DNA from: a virus
DNA: 34,725 bases
Reading direction: 5' to 3' (one strand)
IMG/VR virus record: IMGVR_UViG_3300020219_000009
Span: 1 to 34,725 of that record
This document shows positions 22,692 through 29,141 of this stretch, one piece after another (the stretch's first letter is position 1; each line of letters starts with the position of its first letter). Under the pieces are notes generated by a model. That model worked only from the letters and a program-made list of their open reading frames with translations, made no database searches and had not been told where the DNA came from. A program made the position numbers and the translations under genes.

Positions 22692-22754
22692 TCAATCCCT
22701 CTCAAACATCCAGAATATAAAAGCTACTCCCAAAACAAAAAGTAAAATGCTCAT
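22692..22754 (-). CDS. 20-residue membrane microprotein
   Basis: 20 residues, ATG 22754 overlapping the previous stop as ATGA, with AGAGG just upstream; its TGA is followed directly by the next ATG. The peptide is one hydrophobic helix (SILLFVLGVAFIFWMF) ending in ERD, long enough to span a membrane. Both boundaries are coupled, which argues for real translation, though it could also serve only as a coupling leader. Confidence 0.5.
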   Translation of the reverse strand: MSILLFVLGVAFIFWMFERD

Positions 22755-22960
22755 CGTCGCCTCTTGCTTTCAAGAGCTTCAACCCTTCGGCTTAGTTCAA
22801 AATGCTTGTTCTGCAAATTCTCTATGGAAAAGTTAATTTGTCGGTATTCGTGCATACTGTTATGTACTGCACGAAGCCAATATAAAAACTTAACGATTAA
22901 GACTGACCAAAGAATTAATGCGCTTACTAAAAGCGTGGCTGTTAATATGTTCAGTTCCAT
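22751..22960 (-). CDS. Membrane-anchored coiled-coil protein
   Basis: 69 residues: transmembrane helix at about 5-30 (LTATLLVSALILWSVLIVKF), then a helix with heptad pattern to the Arg-rich end (ESKRRR). Same architecture as the protein at 5682, and of many inner-membrane spanins or exclusion proteins. Ribosome site TAGGAATC. Lies directly after a lipoprotein gene, which would suit an inner/outer pair. Opposite-strand frames here are shadows. Confidence 0.6.
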   Translation of the reverse strand: MELNILTATLLVSALILWSVLIVKFLYWLRAVHNSMHEYRQINFSIENLQNKHFELSRRVEALESKRRR

Positions 22961-22961
22961 T

Positions 22962-23198
22962 TTAATAGATTCCTATGATCACGTTATTAGCGCACAGGAT
23001 CTCACTCACTCGACGATCGAATCCATTGATGTTAACGATACAGTCACGCAATTGAACGCCGCACGGCGCAACTTGGTAACTATTGCAGCGATACGAGAAT
23101 CCATCATTAAGCATGGTGGTTATTTTCTTTGGTTCTTCAGCTTTTGAACCAAAGCACGAAGTAAATAGCATAGTAGAAATTAGTAGTAGAGCTTTCAT
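22962..23198 (-). CDS. Small Cys-rich lipoprotein
   Basis: 78 residues: signal peptide MKALLLISTMLFTSC with Cys15 as lipidation site (L-F-T-S-C lipobox). The mature part has four Cys (YRCN, PCGV, RDCI, LCAN), likely two disulfides, and beta-strand character. Start overlaps the previous stop (TAATG). An envelope role such as superinfection exclusion or outer spanin is plausible; nothing more specific can be said. Confidence 0.65.
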   Translation of the reverse strand: MKALLLISTMLFTSCFGSKAEEPKKITTMLNDGFSYRCNSYQVAPCGVQLRDCIVNINGFDRRVSEILCANNVIIGIY

Positions 23199-23446
23199 TA
23201 ATCACACGCTTTCTTTTGCGGTTTAGGCATAGGGTTTGACGGAAGTTCAATAGTTTGTCCTGTTGCCAAGTCATAATATTGAAAATTCTTTTTCTTGAAA
23301 ATTACAGTGTCAGCGTTTGAGTGAACCCGCTCGCCCGCTGTTCTTTTTGGATTATTTGCTTCGTTGAAAGAGATCACACCAGCGATCCCGACAAGCCATA
23401 ATACAATAATAATCCCACCATCAATAAATCCATTTTTCTTTTTCAT
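23198..23446 (-). CDS. Small single-pass membrane protein
   Basis: 82 residues: basic N-terminus, transmembrane helix about 9-27 (DGGIIIVLWLVGIAGVIS), then a 55-residue polar domain with Pro at the end (SNPMPKPQKKACD). The C-terminal Pro/Lys end recalls small exported phage proteins. AAAGGAGTTAT precedes ATG. Part of the cluster of six envelope genes. Confidence 0.6.
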   Translation of the reverse strand: MKKKNGFIDGGIIIVLWLVGIAGVISFNEANNPKRTAGERVHSNADTVIFKKKNFQYYDLATGQTIELPSNPMPKPQKKACD

Positions 23447-23462
23447 ATAACTCCTTTTGTTT

Positions 23463-23642
23463 TTATCTTTCGTCTAATTTTAATTCTTGCGTTCTTTCAC
23501 ACTTGTAAACTGAATTGCCAATTTGAAAACTTGTGCCGTTCTCTATATAAGAATCATGTGTGTAAATTTCACTGACAATTAAAGCGAGCATGAACATACC
23601 GATAACCATTCCTGCCACAAAGTAGTCTGCTTTATCTTTCAT
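23463..23642 (-). CDS. Small single-pass membrane protein
   Basis: 59 residues. Start overlaps the previous stop by ATGA. Transmembrane helix at about 7-27 (YFVAGMVIGMFMLALIVSEI), then a polar tail with one Cys (VYKCERTQ). No known family; neighbours of the same kind on both sides suggest a functional set. Confidence 0.6.
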   Translation of the reverse strand: MKDKADYFVAGMVIGMFMLALIVSEIYTHDSYIENGTSFQIGNSVYKCERTQELKLDER

Positions 23643-23785
23643 TTGTTTCTTTCTGTGTTGCTATGTATAACACCTTTGGCCTCTAAAGCAATAAAAACTG
23701 CACCCGTTTGCGCGGCGAGTAGTCCGATTAAGACCATGCAAATATAAATAAAAATTGCTTTTTCTGTGATGTCAGAGCTTTGCAT
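23639..23785 (-). CDS. Small membrane protein
   Basis: 48 residues from ATG 23785, chosen because AAAAGGAATAAA lies just upstream and because the longer frame to 23872 would run inside the preceding gene. Hydrophobic segment 9-33 (KAIFIYICMVLIGLLAAQTG). First of the run of envelope genes. Confidence 0.6.
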   Translation of the reverse strand: MQSSDITEKAIFIYICMVLIGLLAAQTGAVFIALEAKGVIHSNTERNK

Positions 23786-23786
23786 T

Positions 23787-24056
23787 TTATTCCTTTTCTT
23801 TTCTGTAGCGTTTTGAATATAGAAGCTGACCGCAATCTGGACACTTGGACCTAGTTTCAAAAATATTTTCAAACTTTAAAACTTTTGCAAGCGTGCGCCG
23901 GATCTTAGAAGGGGAGATTATTTCGCAACAAGCTTGTGAAGTGCAAAACCAGTTATAGGTAACTTTGGTTTTGCTTGCTGCAAGCGATCCATAATCTTCA
24001 GTGCTGTAATTTGTTAGTCCGTTATTGAATTGCTTAGCTTTACCGAATTTGACCAA
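23787..24056 (-). CDS. Small zinc-binding-like protein, unknown
   Basis: 89 residues, TTG start with AAGGAG 6 bases upstream (no ATG is available nearby). Cys38, Cys43/44 and CPDC at 72-75 could form a zinc ribbon; in between is a basic helix (KIRRTLAKVLKF). Follows the annealing protein by 83 bases. Possible DNA-binding or translation-related early protein; no family is assigned. Confidence 0.6.
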   Translation of the reverse strand: MVKFGKAKQFNNGLTNYSTEDYGSLAASKTKVTYNWFCTSQACCEIISPSKIRRTLAKVLKFENIFETRSKCPDCGQLLYSKRYRKEKE

Positions 24057-24073
24057 AGTTACTCCTTAAAGTT

Positions 24074-24096
24074 CCTGGTGCCGCATCGCTGCCAGG
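24074..24096 (-). other. Hairpin between annealing-protein gene and downstream gene
   Basis: CCTGG and CCAGG flank a 13-base loop with further partial pairing. No T tract, so it looks more like an mRNA stability or attenuation element than a terminator. It sits in the largest gap (83 bases) of this operon. Confidence 0.3.
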
Positions 24097-24139
24097 CCAA
24101 CGTCTTACTAGGGAGGGACGACTTGCGACTAGTTAAAAT

Positions 24140-25069
24140 TTACAAATCTTGAAGCTGTGCCGCTATAATTTCGTCGTCGCTTGGATTATGCACAGGCTCA
24201 TTAAAAAGTTCTGTTCTCGGTGACTTTAAATATTGAGTAGCCATAAAATGGTATTCTGCTGCCTTGCCGCTTAGCGGTTTTGCAGACTCCTTAACTCCTT
24301 TATCTAAGTAGGCGATCATTCCTAAGTGATCTTTGTCTGTGAAGTCATGCAGCTTTTTATTCATCATTTTTTTACCAAACCCGATAACATAATTATCTAG
24401 TTCTGATTGCGGCGCATTTTGAACTAAAGGCTCTGGCTCCTGCTCTTGAGCGTTTTCGCTTTTAATTAAAATAGGACTTGGGACCAGCTCCTCTATTTTT
24501 GAATTACCAAAAGCGTTGGGCATTTGTGGGTTCTGCGTGGCTTGAATTGATGCTTCTGAAATTGTGTCAAATTCTGATTCGTCGATAACACCAAGACCGG
24601 ATATGGCTAAGGTCACTCGCCGCTTGGCTTTAGTAACTGCTTTCATCCTAGCATTAGCTAACGGAAGTCCTGTAAGCCGCTTCCCATACTTATCGAATAA
24701 ATAGAGTGAACTAATGTCTTCATCGGTCCGGCCGTGCTTATCCATTGCTCTAACGTGTACCTCGTAATAATCATCCGACTCGGTCCGGCTAACTATTTGA
24801 ATACTAACAGAGTTTATTTTTCGCAATTGCTCTGAGCACTCTTTTCTAGCGTACAGCGTGAGCTTTCCGTCTAATATAATATATGCAAAAGGTTGTGTTA
24901 ATGGGTTTAAGCCTACGGACTGGCATACAGCATTGTAGTAACTAATGCGCTGGCCTGTGTCTAGCTTGCTCAAGTCATTCATCGCTAGAGCACTCTCTAC
25001 CGCTGACAAGTGATTTTGAGAAACTAGCGCCATGATGCCTTTTTGTGGAAGTGTTATTTCTTTAGCCAT
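24140..25069 (-). CDS. RecT/Bet-like single-strand annealing protein
   Basis: 309 residues. Residues about 45-175 follow the RecT/Bet core: YNAVCQSVGLNPLTQPFAYI, a KLTLYARKECSEQLRKI strand-helix, SIQIVSR, the KHGRTDED turn, and the helix ANARMKAVTKAKRRVTLAI ending GLG.IDESEFD, equivalent to the MKA...R..GF.G..D.DE region of Bet. Such proteins anneal complementary single strands and drive phage recombination or concatemer formation. The C-terminal 130 residues are acidic, Pro/Gln-rich and probably bind a partner. No exonuclease is recognised beside it; the Gp157-like gene overlaps upstream. Confidence 0.75.
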   Translation of the reverse strand: MAKEITLPQKGIMALVSQNHLSAVESALAMNDLSKLDTGQRISYYNAVCQSVGLNPLTQPFAYIILDGKLTLYARKECSEQLRKINSVSIQIVSRTESDDYYEVHVRAMDKHGRTDEDISSLYLFDKYGKRLTGLPLANARMKAVTKAKRRVTLAISGLGVIDESEFDTISEASIQATQNPQMPNAFGNSKIEELVPSPILIKSENAQEQEPEPLVQNAPQSELDNYVIGFGKKMMNKKLHDFTDKDHLGMIAYLDKGVKESAKPLSGKAAEYHFMATQYLKSPRTELFNEPVHNPSDDEIIAAQLQDL

Positions 25070-25607
25070 TTGTTACTTCTTTCGTTTTTTGTTTTTTGTC
25101 TGGAAGGTTTGGAAAGACACGAATTGATTGCGCAATCTTAAGCTCTGCTCCCTCAACCTTTTCGCCACGCTTTAACGCTGCCTTAACTTCATCTTTTTTA
25201 ATTTCAGTGGTGATCACTTCTGTTTTGAATTCTACAGGAACCATTTCAGGATCATTAATAACTAATGACCCGGCTGAATTCGTAAGTTTAAAACGAATTT
25301 CAGAACCTTTGATTTCAGACTGGCCTAGTTCGTTCATTGCGTAAATTAGATTTAACTTTAAACGCTTTGCTGCGTTTTCACATTGCACAGCTACTTTATT
25401 ATAGAATTCGGCTTGTTGTTCGTAAAAGGATTCTAGCATTTCAAAGCGGTCTAAAATTGTGCTGTAGCCATCTACTTTTAAAGCCAGCTCAGAGGCATTA
25501 ATTTGTAAAAAAGATTCAATGTCGGGAGTCATTTCGCCGCCTGACTCGACCAGCATTTGTTCAATGTTGGCCGTCTCTGAAATTATAGTAACAAGTGATT
25601 TGTTCAT
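25062..25607 (-). CDS. Gp157-like protein
   Basis: 181 residues with the typical Gp157 layout: an N-terminal helix and coiled coil (about 40-100, ending KRLKLNLIYAMNELG), then IKGSEIRFKLTNSAGSLVI, DPEMVPVEF, and the KKDEVKAALKRGEKVEGAEL helix. Family members are found next to phage recombination genes; a role in protecting phage DNA or in resistance has been suggested, but the biochemistry is unclear. Start by TAATG overlap; it overlaps the annealing gene start by 8 bases, so the two are coupled. Confidence 0.85.
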   Translation of the reverse strand: MNKSLVTIISETANIEQMLVESGGEMTPDIESFLQINASELALKVDGYSTILDRFEMLESFYEQQAEFYNKVAVQCENAAKRLKLNLIYAMNELGQSEIKGSEIRFKLTNSAGSLVINDPEMVPVEFKTEVITTEIKKDEVKAALKRGEKVEGAELKIAQSIRVFPNLPDKKQKTKEVTNG

Positions 25608-25882
25608 TAAGTTAAGCCCTCGATTTCTAGATCGTTTAAAATTATGTTTTTAATACTAGTCTCGGCTTTGTCAGAGTAAGCGTCTGATATGTCTGTAAGT
25701 CCGCAAAGCAATAAGCAGTAAAGCTCTACCTTTATTATAGAGAACGAATTTTCTGGTTTTGTCTGTAGTCCGTAAAACTTGTAAGTGATAAAAAGATTTT
25801 CACGCTGAATTTGTTTTGTAAAAGATTGCTCTTTTTTATATTTATCTAAATTTTGGAGATACTGTTCGTACGTATTAAACAC
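25607..25882 (-). CDS. Small early protein, unknown
   Basis: 91 residues from GTG 25882, chosen because AGGAGG lies 6-7 bases upstream; a TTG-start version (25918) would overlap the preceding gene by 35 bases and has no ribosome site. N-terminal helix is Lys/Gln-rich (NTYEQYLQNLDKYKKEQ), middle has KFYGLQTKPENSFSI. No motif is recognised. Confidence 0.6.
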   Translation of the reverse strand: MFNTYEQYLQNLDKYKKEQSFTKQIQRENLFITYKFYGLQTKPENSFSIIKVELYCLLLCGLTDISDAYSDKAETSIKNIILNDLEIEGLT

Positions 25883-25883
25883 C

Positions 25884-26093
25884 TCAGGCCTCCTGTCCGT
25901 TAAGGTCTTCGGTTTCAAAAGTTATTGATACGCTGCCGCCTGGCCCTTCAAAATCATAGTTGAGGCCAACGTCAAAGATTAGATTCGCAAGCTTTGCGCG
26001 TTCTTGACAGTCAATTTGTCTCAGTACTGTGTAAGCTTGTTGGTAAGCCGCTTGGTTTAGAGTGCCTTTTGTTAGTTGCAATTTGATGATCAT
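25884..26093 (-). CDS. First gene of the left early operon, unknown
   Basis: 69 residues, ATG with GGGAGAAAGAA upstream. N-terminal strand then helix with Gln/Ala/Tyr (NQAAYQQAYTVLRQIDCQE), acidic Gly-rich C-terminus (EGPGGSVSITFETED). Expressed from the divergent region 26100-26206 under the shared operator. As first gene it may be a regulator, but there is no DNA-binding motif. Confidence 0.6.
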   Translation of the reverse strand: MIIKLQLTKGTLNQAAYQQAYTVLRQIDCQERAKLANLIFDVGLNYDFEGPGGSVSITFETEDLNGQEA

Positions 26094-26123
26094 TTCTTTC
26101 TCCCTGTGTTTGTAAGTTCCAAG

Positions 26124-26151
26124 AGAATACCTGAATTATTTTGTTATACAA
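26124..26151 (-). promoter_or_regulatory. Candidate promoter of left early operon
   Basis: On the - strand: TTGTAT (26151-26146) as -35 and TATTCT (26129-26124) as -10 with 16 bases between. The -35 is inside the TTGTTATACAA operator box, so a bound regulator would block it. Expected start about 26116, giving a leader of roughly 20 bases before ATG 26093. Confidence 0.5.
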
Positions 26152-26192
26152 TAATTATTCTTGATTTAATGCGCTTTGTTATACAATAATTA
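26140..26192. promoter_or_regulatory. Two direct operator boxes in divergent region
   Basis: The 18-mer TTTGTTATACAATAATTA occurs at 26140-26157 and again at 26175-26192, 35 bp apart. Its core TTGTTATACAA is an imperfect palindrome. Variants recur upstream of another early transcript (29142-29176). Confidence 0.75.
26160..26187 (+). promoter_or_regulatory. Candidate promoter of the + strand early gene
   Basis: CTTGAT (26160-26165) as -35 and TACAAT (26182-26187) as -10, 16 bases apart. The -10 lies inside the second operator box. Expected start is about 26194, close to the ribosome site AAGAGGTG, giving a very short leader. Confidence 0.4.
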
Positions 26193-26206
26193 GAAAAGAG
26201 GTGATT

Positions 26207-26530
26207 ATGACGTGGGAAACTTACAATACTTGCTTAACGCCGCTGATTAAGCGGTTTGGTTCATTTACTAGGCCCGAGATTGACAGAGGCTTCTTTGTTT
26301 GGCGAGAAGCGACTCAGGAGGCCTTTCTTGCTGAGATCGAGATAGCAATCAGCACAAACAAGCGACTCGATATAACTAAGCTTAGATCGAAGCCTAGGCC
26401 CTACCACGCTGCCTTCAAAGAACTAGATGAACGCATCATGTCAGACGATTGTCTAGATAGTATGCTGAAGGATAACGAGTGTGCCAGTTTATTAGATTTA
26501 GTTTTTAAAAAGAAGAATAAAAAAGTCTAG
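26207..26530 (+). CDS. Lone + strand early protein, possible loader or regulator
   Basis: 107 residues from ATG 26207 with AAGAGGTG upstream (a GTG at 26201 is part of that site). Helical: LTPLIKRFGSFTRPEIDRGF, FVWREATQEAFLAEIEIAI, then KRLDITKLRSKPRPY. The pattern of FG/YG, aromatic-W helix and acidic helix faintly recalls small phage helicase-loader or replication-accessory proteins, but not enough to assign. It is the only rightward gene in the early region and is controlled by the same operators as its divergent neighbour, so an autoregulatory role is a reasonable alternative. Confidence 0.55.
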   Translation: MTWETYNTCLTPLIKRFGSFTRPEIDRGFFVWREATQEAFLAEIEIAISTNKRLDITKLRSKPRPYHAAFKELDERIMSDDCLDSMLKDNECASLLDLVFKKKNKKV

Positions 26531-26532
26531 TG

Positions 26533-26565
26533 AAAAAAGAAAGCCTTGGTTTTTACACCAAGAGG
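26533..26565 (-). terminator. Rho-independent terminator of right early block
   Basis: On the - strand: GCCTCTTGG, loop TGTAAAAA, CCAAGGC (one bulge), followed by TTTCTTTTTT. Lies between two convergent genes, ending the - strand transcript that includes 26589-27125; it can also fold in the + transcript of 26207-26530. Confidence 0.75.
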
Positions 26566-26588
26566 CAATCATATAGTTTTGTATAAAT

Positions 26589-27125
26589 CTAATGATTAAG
26601 AAGAGCTCTTTCAATTCTAATTTTCCTTATAATCGAGTTGCGAACTCTTTTGTTCATCTTTCCTTTGGGAAAATCACTAGATTTACGTATTTCCGATATG
26701 ACGAATAACAATCTATCCATATCAAAGTTTTTAACTCTATAAGTTATAACGCTATGATTTTTTAAATGAATTGAATCTCTTAGTAAATCCTTCTTTTTTT
26801 GAATATCATCGTCGTGATATTCTCCATCAATCTCTAAAGCTATTCTTTTGCGTTTAAAGTAAAAGTCGAAGCGGCTAAACCTGAAAATGTGTTCTCTAGA
26901 GTAAAACAATCCATTCTCGGTTAACACCTTGTCCGCCCACACTTCCCCGGGTGTTCTTTTTTCTAATGCAGTCGCTTTGTACTTTTTTTGTTTTATTTTA
27001 CGTTCAGTATTTTTTGCATCCGAGTCATTCGATCGTTTAGATCTACAAACTTCAGAACAACATCTTGTCCACTCGTTAGTAGCTAGATACTCAAGTTTGC
27101 AATGCTTGCATTTCTGTGGCCCCAT
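26589..27125 (-). CDS. Zinc-ribbon + PD-(D/E)XK nuclease (DUF559/Vsr-like), homing-type
   Basis: 178 residues. N-terminal zinc site: Cys6, Cys9, Cys22 or 23 and Cys27 (CKHC, then CCSEVC). Central basic linker 34-56. Nuclease core: GEVWADKVL helix (about 60-68), RFDFYF with Asp87, then IALEIDGEYH with Glu98 and Asp100, as in DUF559/Vsr-fold nucleases, which make DNA nicks or double breaks. The basic C-terminus may bind DNA. GAGGG lies 9-10 bases before ATG. Such free-standing nucleases are often mobile. It neighbours an HNH nuclease across a 603-bp non-coding stretch. Confidence 0.75.
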   Translation of the reverse strand: MGPQKCKHCKLEYLATNEWTRCCSEVCRSKRSNDSDAKNTERKIKQKKYKATALEKRTPGEVWADKVLTENGLFYSREHIFRFSRFDFYFKRKRIALEIDGEYHDDDIQKKKDLLRDSIHLKNHSVITYRVKNFDMDRLLFVISEIRKSSDFPKGKMNKRVRNSIIRKIRIERALLNH

Positions 27126-27466
27126 GAATTAATACCCTCGCCCATGCAAAAGAACCCCCCTCCCCCACTAGATAAGAGGGTTGAAAGTTCGATTAATTAA
27201 TACCACTCGGGAGGTTTCCTACCTACCACGGAGCAATGAAGTAACCGTTTCTCTTTTGCCTTAATTGGCCCAGTGGACGTAGGGACTTCACACCCGGCAG
27301 AAGAAGCTTTAGGGCCTCTTTTCGATACATCTGCCCCCCCATATCTTGCCACAGCTCGCCTTGTTACAGGTTGCGGGTAAATCCCTCTAGGGACAAACCA
27401 CTTCAGTCTGCTCAATGTGCAGTCCTGGAATTGATACGTTCTTGGCTACTGGAGTAAAAAAAGATG

Positions 27467-27557
27467 TTGTTTTTTGGAGAGAGTATGGTAGTTTCTGGTA
27501 GTCGAAACTTTGCCTTTTTCTCCGCGAAACACCGTCCATCAAGGCGGTTTTTCTTTT
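27467..27557 (+). ncRNA. Candidate small structured RNA
   Basis: Reading rightward: GGAGA (27476-27480) pairs with TCTCC (27519-27523), enclosing AGTTTC/GAAACT (27490-27495, 27504-27509); then ACCGTC/GGCGGT (27531-27536, 27543-27548) followed by a T-rich tract is a convincing rho-independent terminator. A weak promoter, TTGATA (27431) with 18-base spacer to TAAAAA (27455), would start the RNA near 27467, about 90 nt. No + strand gene lies upstream within 900 bases that needs this terminator. The start is a guess; the terminator is solid. Confidence 0.4.
27531..27557 (+). terminator. Rho-independent terminator, + strand
   Basis: Six-pair stem ACCGTC/GGCGGT (one G-T pair), loop CATCAA, then TTTTTCTTTTT. 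Orientation is opposite to the flanking nuclease genes, which indicates a separate rightward transcript in this region. Confidence 0.75.
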
Positions 27558-27728
27558 TGTACTTCAAACAACATAGTTTTTTGACTCGTTCTAATCAATA
27601 AAAAAAGATGCTTATTTTAAAGAAGACGCTTTTAGTGATAAACCTGACTTGAGCTACTATGTATAGACCTTAAGAACGCGCTGAATTATTGATTATCTAT
27701 CAATATATTTTGTTGGTCAAATGATAAG

Positions 27729-28172
27729 CTATTTTAAGTGCTTCCATCGAATGTCATTTTTGATTCGTCTAATAGCCGTATGGCTAACACCAAAGATCTT
27801 AGCTAAGGCTTGTTGTGTGCCTGGCATGATTCTTATTTGTCTAACTTGTGATTCTGTCAATTTTGCCTGGGCGTTCCTAGCCCCTTTTCCTGAACGTCCA
27901 GCGTTAACCATATCTGTCATATTTAGTGCATGGCTGCCTTCATACAAATGGTTTGGATTTATACAAGAAGGATTGTGGCATTTATGTAAAATAAGAAGCT
28001 CAGGATTTCGTCCGTTGGCAATAATCCAGCTCACTCGGTGAGTTCTGCGCATCTTACCATTGAGTCCAATCTGACCATAACCATCTTTGTCTTTATACGC
28101 CAACCAGTTCCAACACTCCCCAGTCTTATCGACTTTTTCCCAGAACCTAGCTAAGAATTTATCATCAAACAT
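27729..28172 (-). CDS. HNH endonuclease with C-terminal HTH
   Basis: 147 residues. CWNW at 20-23 and a GYGQIGLNGK strand begin the HNH_3-type domain; HKCHNPSCINPNHLYEGS at 63-80 holds the HNH core (His63, His66, Cys70, Asn74-His75) with the metal and zinc ligands. Residues 104-141 (LTESQVRQIRI, then QALAKIFGVSHTAIRRI) are a helix-turn-helix as in mobile phage HNH enzymes (NUMOD-like site recognition). Likely a free-standing homing endonuclease. AGGTGAT precedes the ATG and overlaps the previous stop. Confidence 0.88.
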   Translation of the reverse strand: MFDDKFLARFWEKVDKTGECWNWLAYKDKDGYGQIGLNGKMRRTHRVSWIIANGRNPELLILHKCHNPSCINPNHLYEGSHALNMTDMVNAGRSGKGARNAQAKLTESQVRQIRIMPGTQQALAKIFGVSHTAIRRIKNDIRWKHLK

Positions 28173-28177
28173 ATCAC

Positions 28178-28477
28178 CTACTTTTTCTTTTTCTGAGACT
28201 TTAACTTATCAATTTCTTCTTTACAAAGAAAACTGATAAAGGGACTAATACAGCCATGCCTGCGTTCGAACTTTGCAGCATATTCGCACGGCCTATCGGC
28301 GTTAAACATCTTTTTTCGGTCTATCTCGTTACAATGATCGGGCTCTTTCAAACCACAGGCTGAAAAGAATACAATCGTAAGCCCGTAGCATACAATTTTA
28401 ATAAGCATATCAAAACCAGTCCGAGGCTTGCAGAAAGTTTGAAGACCATTCATAATTTTGTCGTTTGAATTAGTCAT
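28178..28477 (-). CDS. Small lipoprotein, unknown
   Basis: 99 residues from ATG 28477 (AAAGGATAATTAAA upstream). A hydrophobic stretch IVCYGLTIVFFSAC ends in Cys41, a good lipobox (F-S-A-C). An internal ATG at 28408 would give a normal-length signal peptide (MLIKIVCYG...) but has no ribosome site; either start may be used. The mature part is Cys-rich (HCN, PCEY, GCIS, LCKE) and basic at the end. Envelope protein, possibly exclusion-related. Confidence 0.55.
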   Translation of the reverse strand: MTNSNDKIMNGLQTFCKPRTGFDMLIKIVCYGLTIVFFSACGLKEPDHCNEIDRKKMFNADRPCEYAAKFERRHGCISPFISFLCKEEIDKLKSQKKKK

Positions 28478-28493
28478 TTTAATTATCCTTTAA

Positions 28494-28970
28494 TTAACAC
28501 AATGTTATAGGTGCGCCGCTTACACTCGAGAACGAGCAGATTTCACAATACCCGCTATCTTCCAGACATTGCTTGGCCTGGCCTAGCGCAAAGTCCATAT
28601 TGTAGTTTTCATCTTGCGCAAACTTATCAAACTTTGTTAAAAATTCTGTGATTTCTTTGTCTGTGTACTTGTTCATTCTATCCCCCTTAATTCGGTTAAA
28701 AAACAATTTGAAAGCATTACGTCGGGTCGCAATAATTGCAGAAGCTTTTTTGATTATATCACTCGCCGCATTGATCATGTAAGAGGCTTGTGCGAAAAGT
28801 GAAGCCATGTGAGACTCAAACAAATCATCGACCCTTGACTCTAACAATTCATTACGTCTGTAAATTAAAGAATCCACGCAATATTCTTGTCCGTTCGCTA
28901 GTTGTCCATCATTAGCGATAATTTGATTTAGTAAGTGTAAAGGGATATTCGTGCAATTATACTTTACCAT
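28494..28970 (-). CDS. Small protein with strong internal start, unknown
   Basis: 158 residues. Residues 1-98: N-terminal polar part then a helical, Ala-rich stretch (SHMASLFAQASYMINAASDI). At residue 99 an in-frame ATG (28676) is preceded by AAGGGGG, a much stronger ribosome site than the main start has, and from there the protein changes character (MNKYTDKEITEFLTKF, then CEICSFSSVSG). Either two former genes fused, or one gene makes a long form and a 60-residue short form. Not recognised. Confidence 0.5.
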   Translation of the reverse strand: MVKYNCTNIPLHLLNQIIANDGQLANGQEYCVDSLIYRRNELLESRVDDLFESHMASLFAQASYMINAASDIIKKASAIIATRRNAFKLFFNRIKGDRMNKYTDKEITEFLTKFDKFAQDENYNMDFALGQAKQCLEDSGYCEICSFSSVSGAPITLC

Positions 28971-28971
28971 T

Positions 28972-29115
28972 TTAAACCGCTTCCAGATTATCTAAGTGAT
29001 TTAAAACTTTTCTTAGTGATACGTCGAACCAAGACCGAAAAGCTGTCTGGCTAGTCTCGTCGTTTATAACGCCGTACTTTTCTTTTAAAATAACTGTCTT
29101 TGGTATTGTTTTCAT
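28972..29115 (-). CDS. 47-residue early protein under operator control
   Basis: 47 residues, ATG with AAGGGACAAA upstream. Mixed polar, with TVILKEKYGVINDETSQTAF and a C-terminal helix (SLRKVLNHLDNLEAV). First gene after the operator-bearing gap 29116-29201. Ends one base before the next ATG. Could be a small regulator; no motif. Confidence 0.55.
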   Translation of the reverse strand: MKTIPKTVILKEKYGVINDETSQTAFRSWFDVSLRKVLNHLDNLEAV

Positions 29116-29141
29116 TTTGTCCCTTTGGTTAGTAAGTGAAT

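Larger units (their letters stand above)
27126..27728. other. 603-bp stretch without a confident protein gene
   Basis: Lies between the two nuclease genes. The left half has GC-rich tracts (C runs at 27155 and 27333) unlike the AT-rich surroundings, plus a repeated AATTAATACC motif (27128 and 27197). A - strand frame at 27197-27415 has only a TTG start and unconvincing sequence. The middle carries a candidate structured + strand RNA ending in a terminator (27467-27557). The right part has a diverged repeat of TTGA..CGTTCT plus TAAAAAAAGATG and an interrupted palindrome ATTGAT/ATCAAT at 27688-27704. No tRNA or recognisable intron core was seen. Confidence 0.6.

Noticed and set aside
23652-23662. 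A fifth operator-like match (ATGTATAACAC)
   Set aside because: A single half-conserved match within a coding region with no promoter elements nearby.
27181-27210. tRNA T-arm-like AAAGTTCGATTAATT
   Set aside because: The flanking bases cannot form a T stem and no acceptor or anticodon arm can be drawn.
27197-27415. - strand reading frame of 72 codons in the nuclease-flanked island
   Set aside because: Only a TTG start without a ribosome site, an Arg/Pro-rich sequence with no fold-like pattern, and GC-rich tracts of structured-RNA type. Not listed as a gene.
27721-28041. + strand frame opposite the HNH nuclease gene
   Set aside because: Antisense shadow; the - strand frame has the complete HNH motif.
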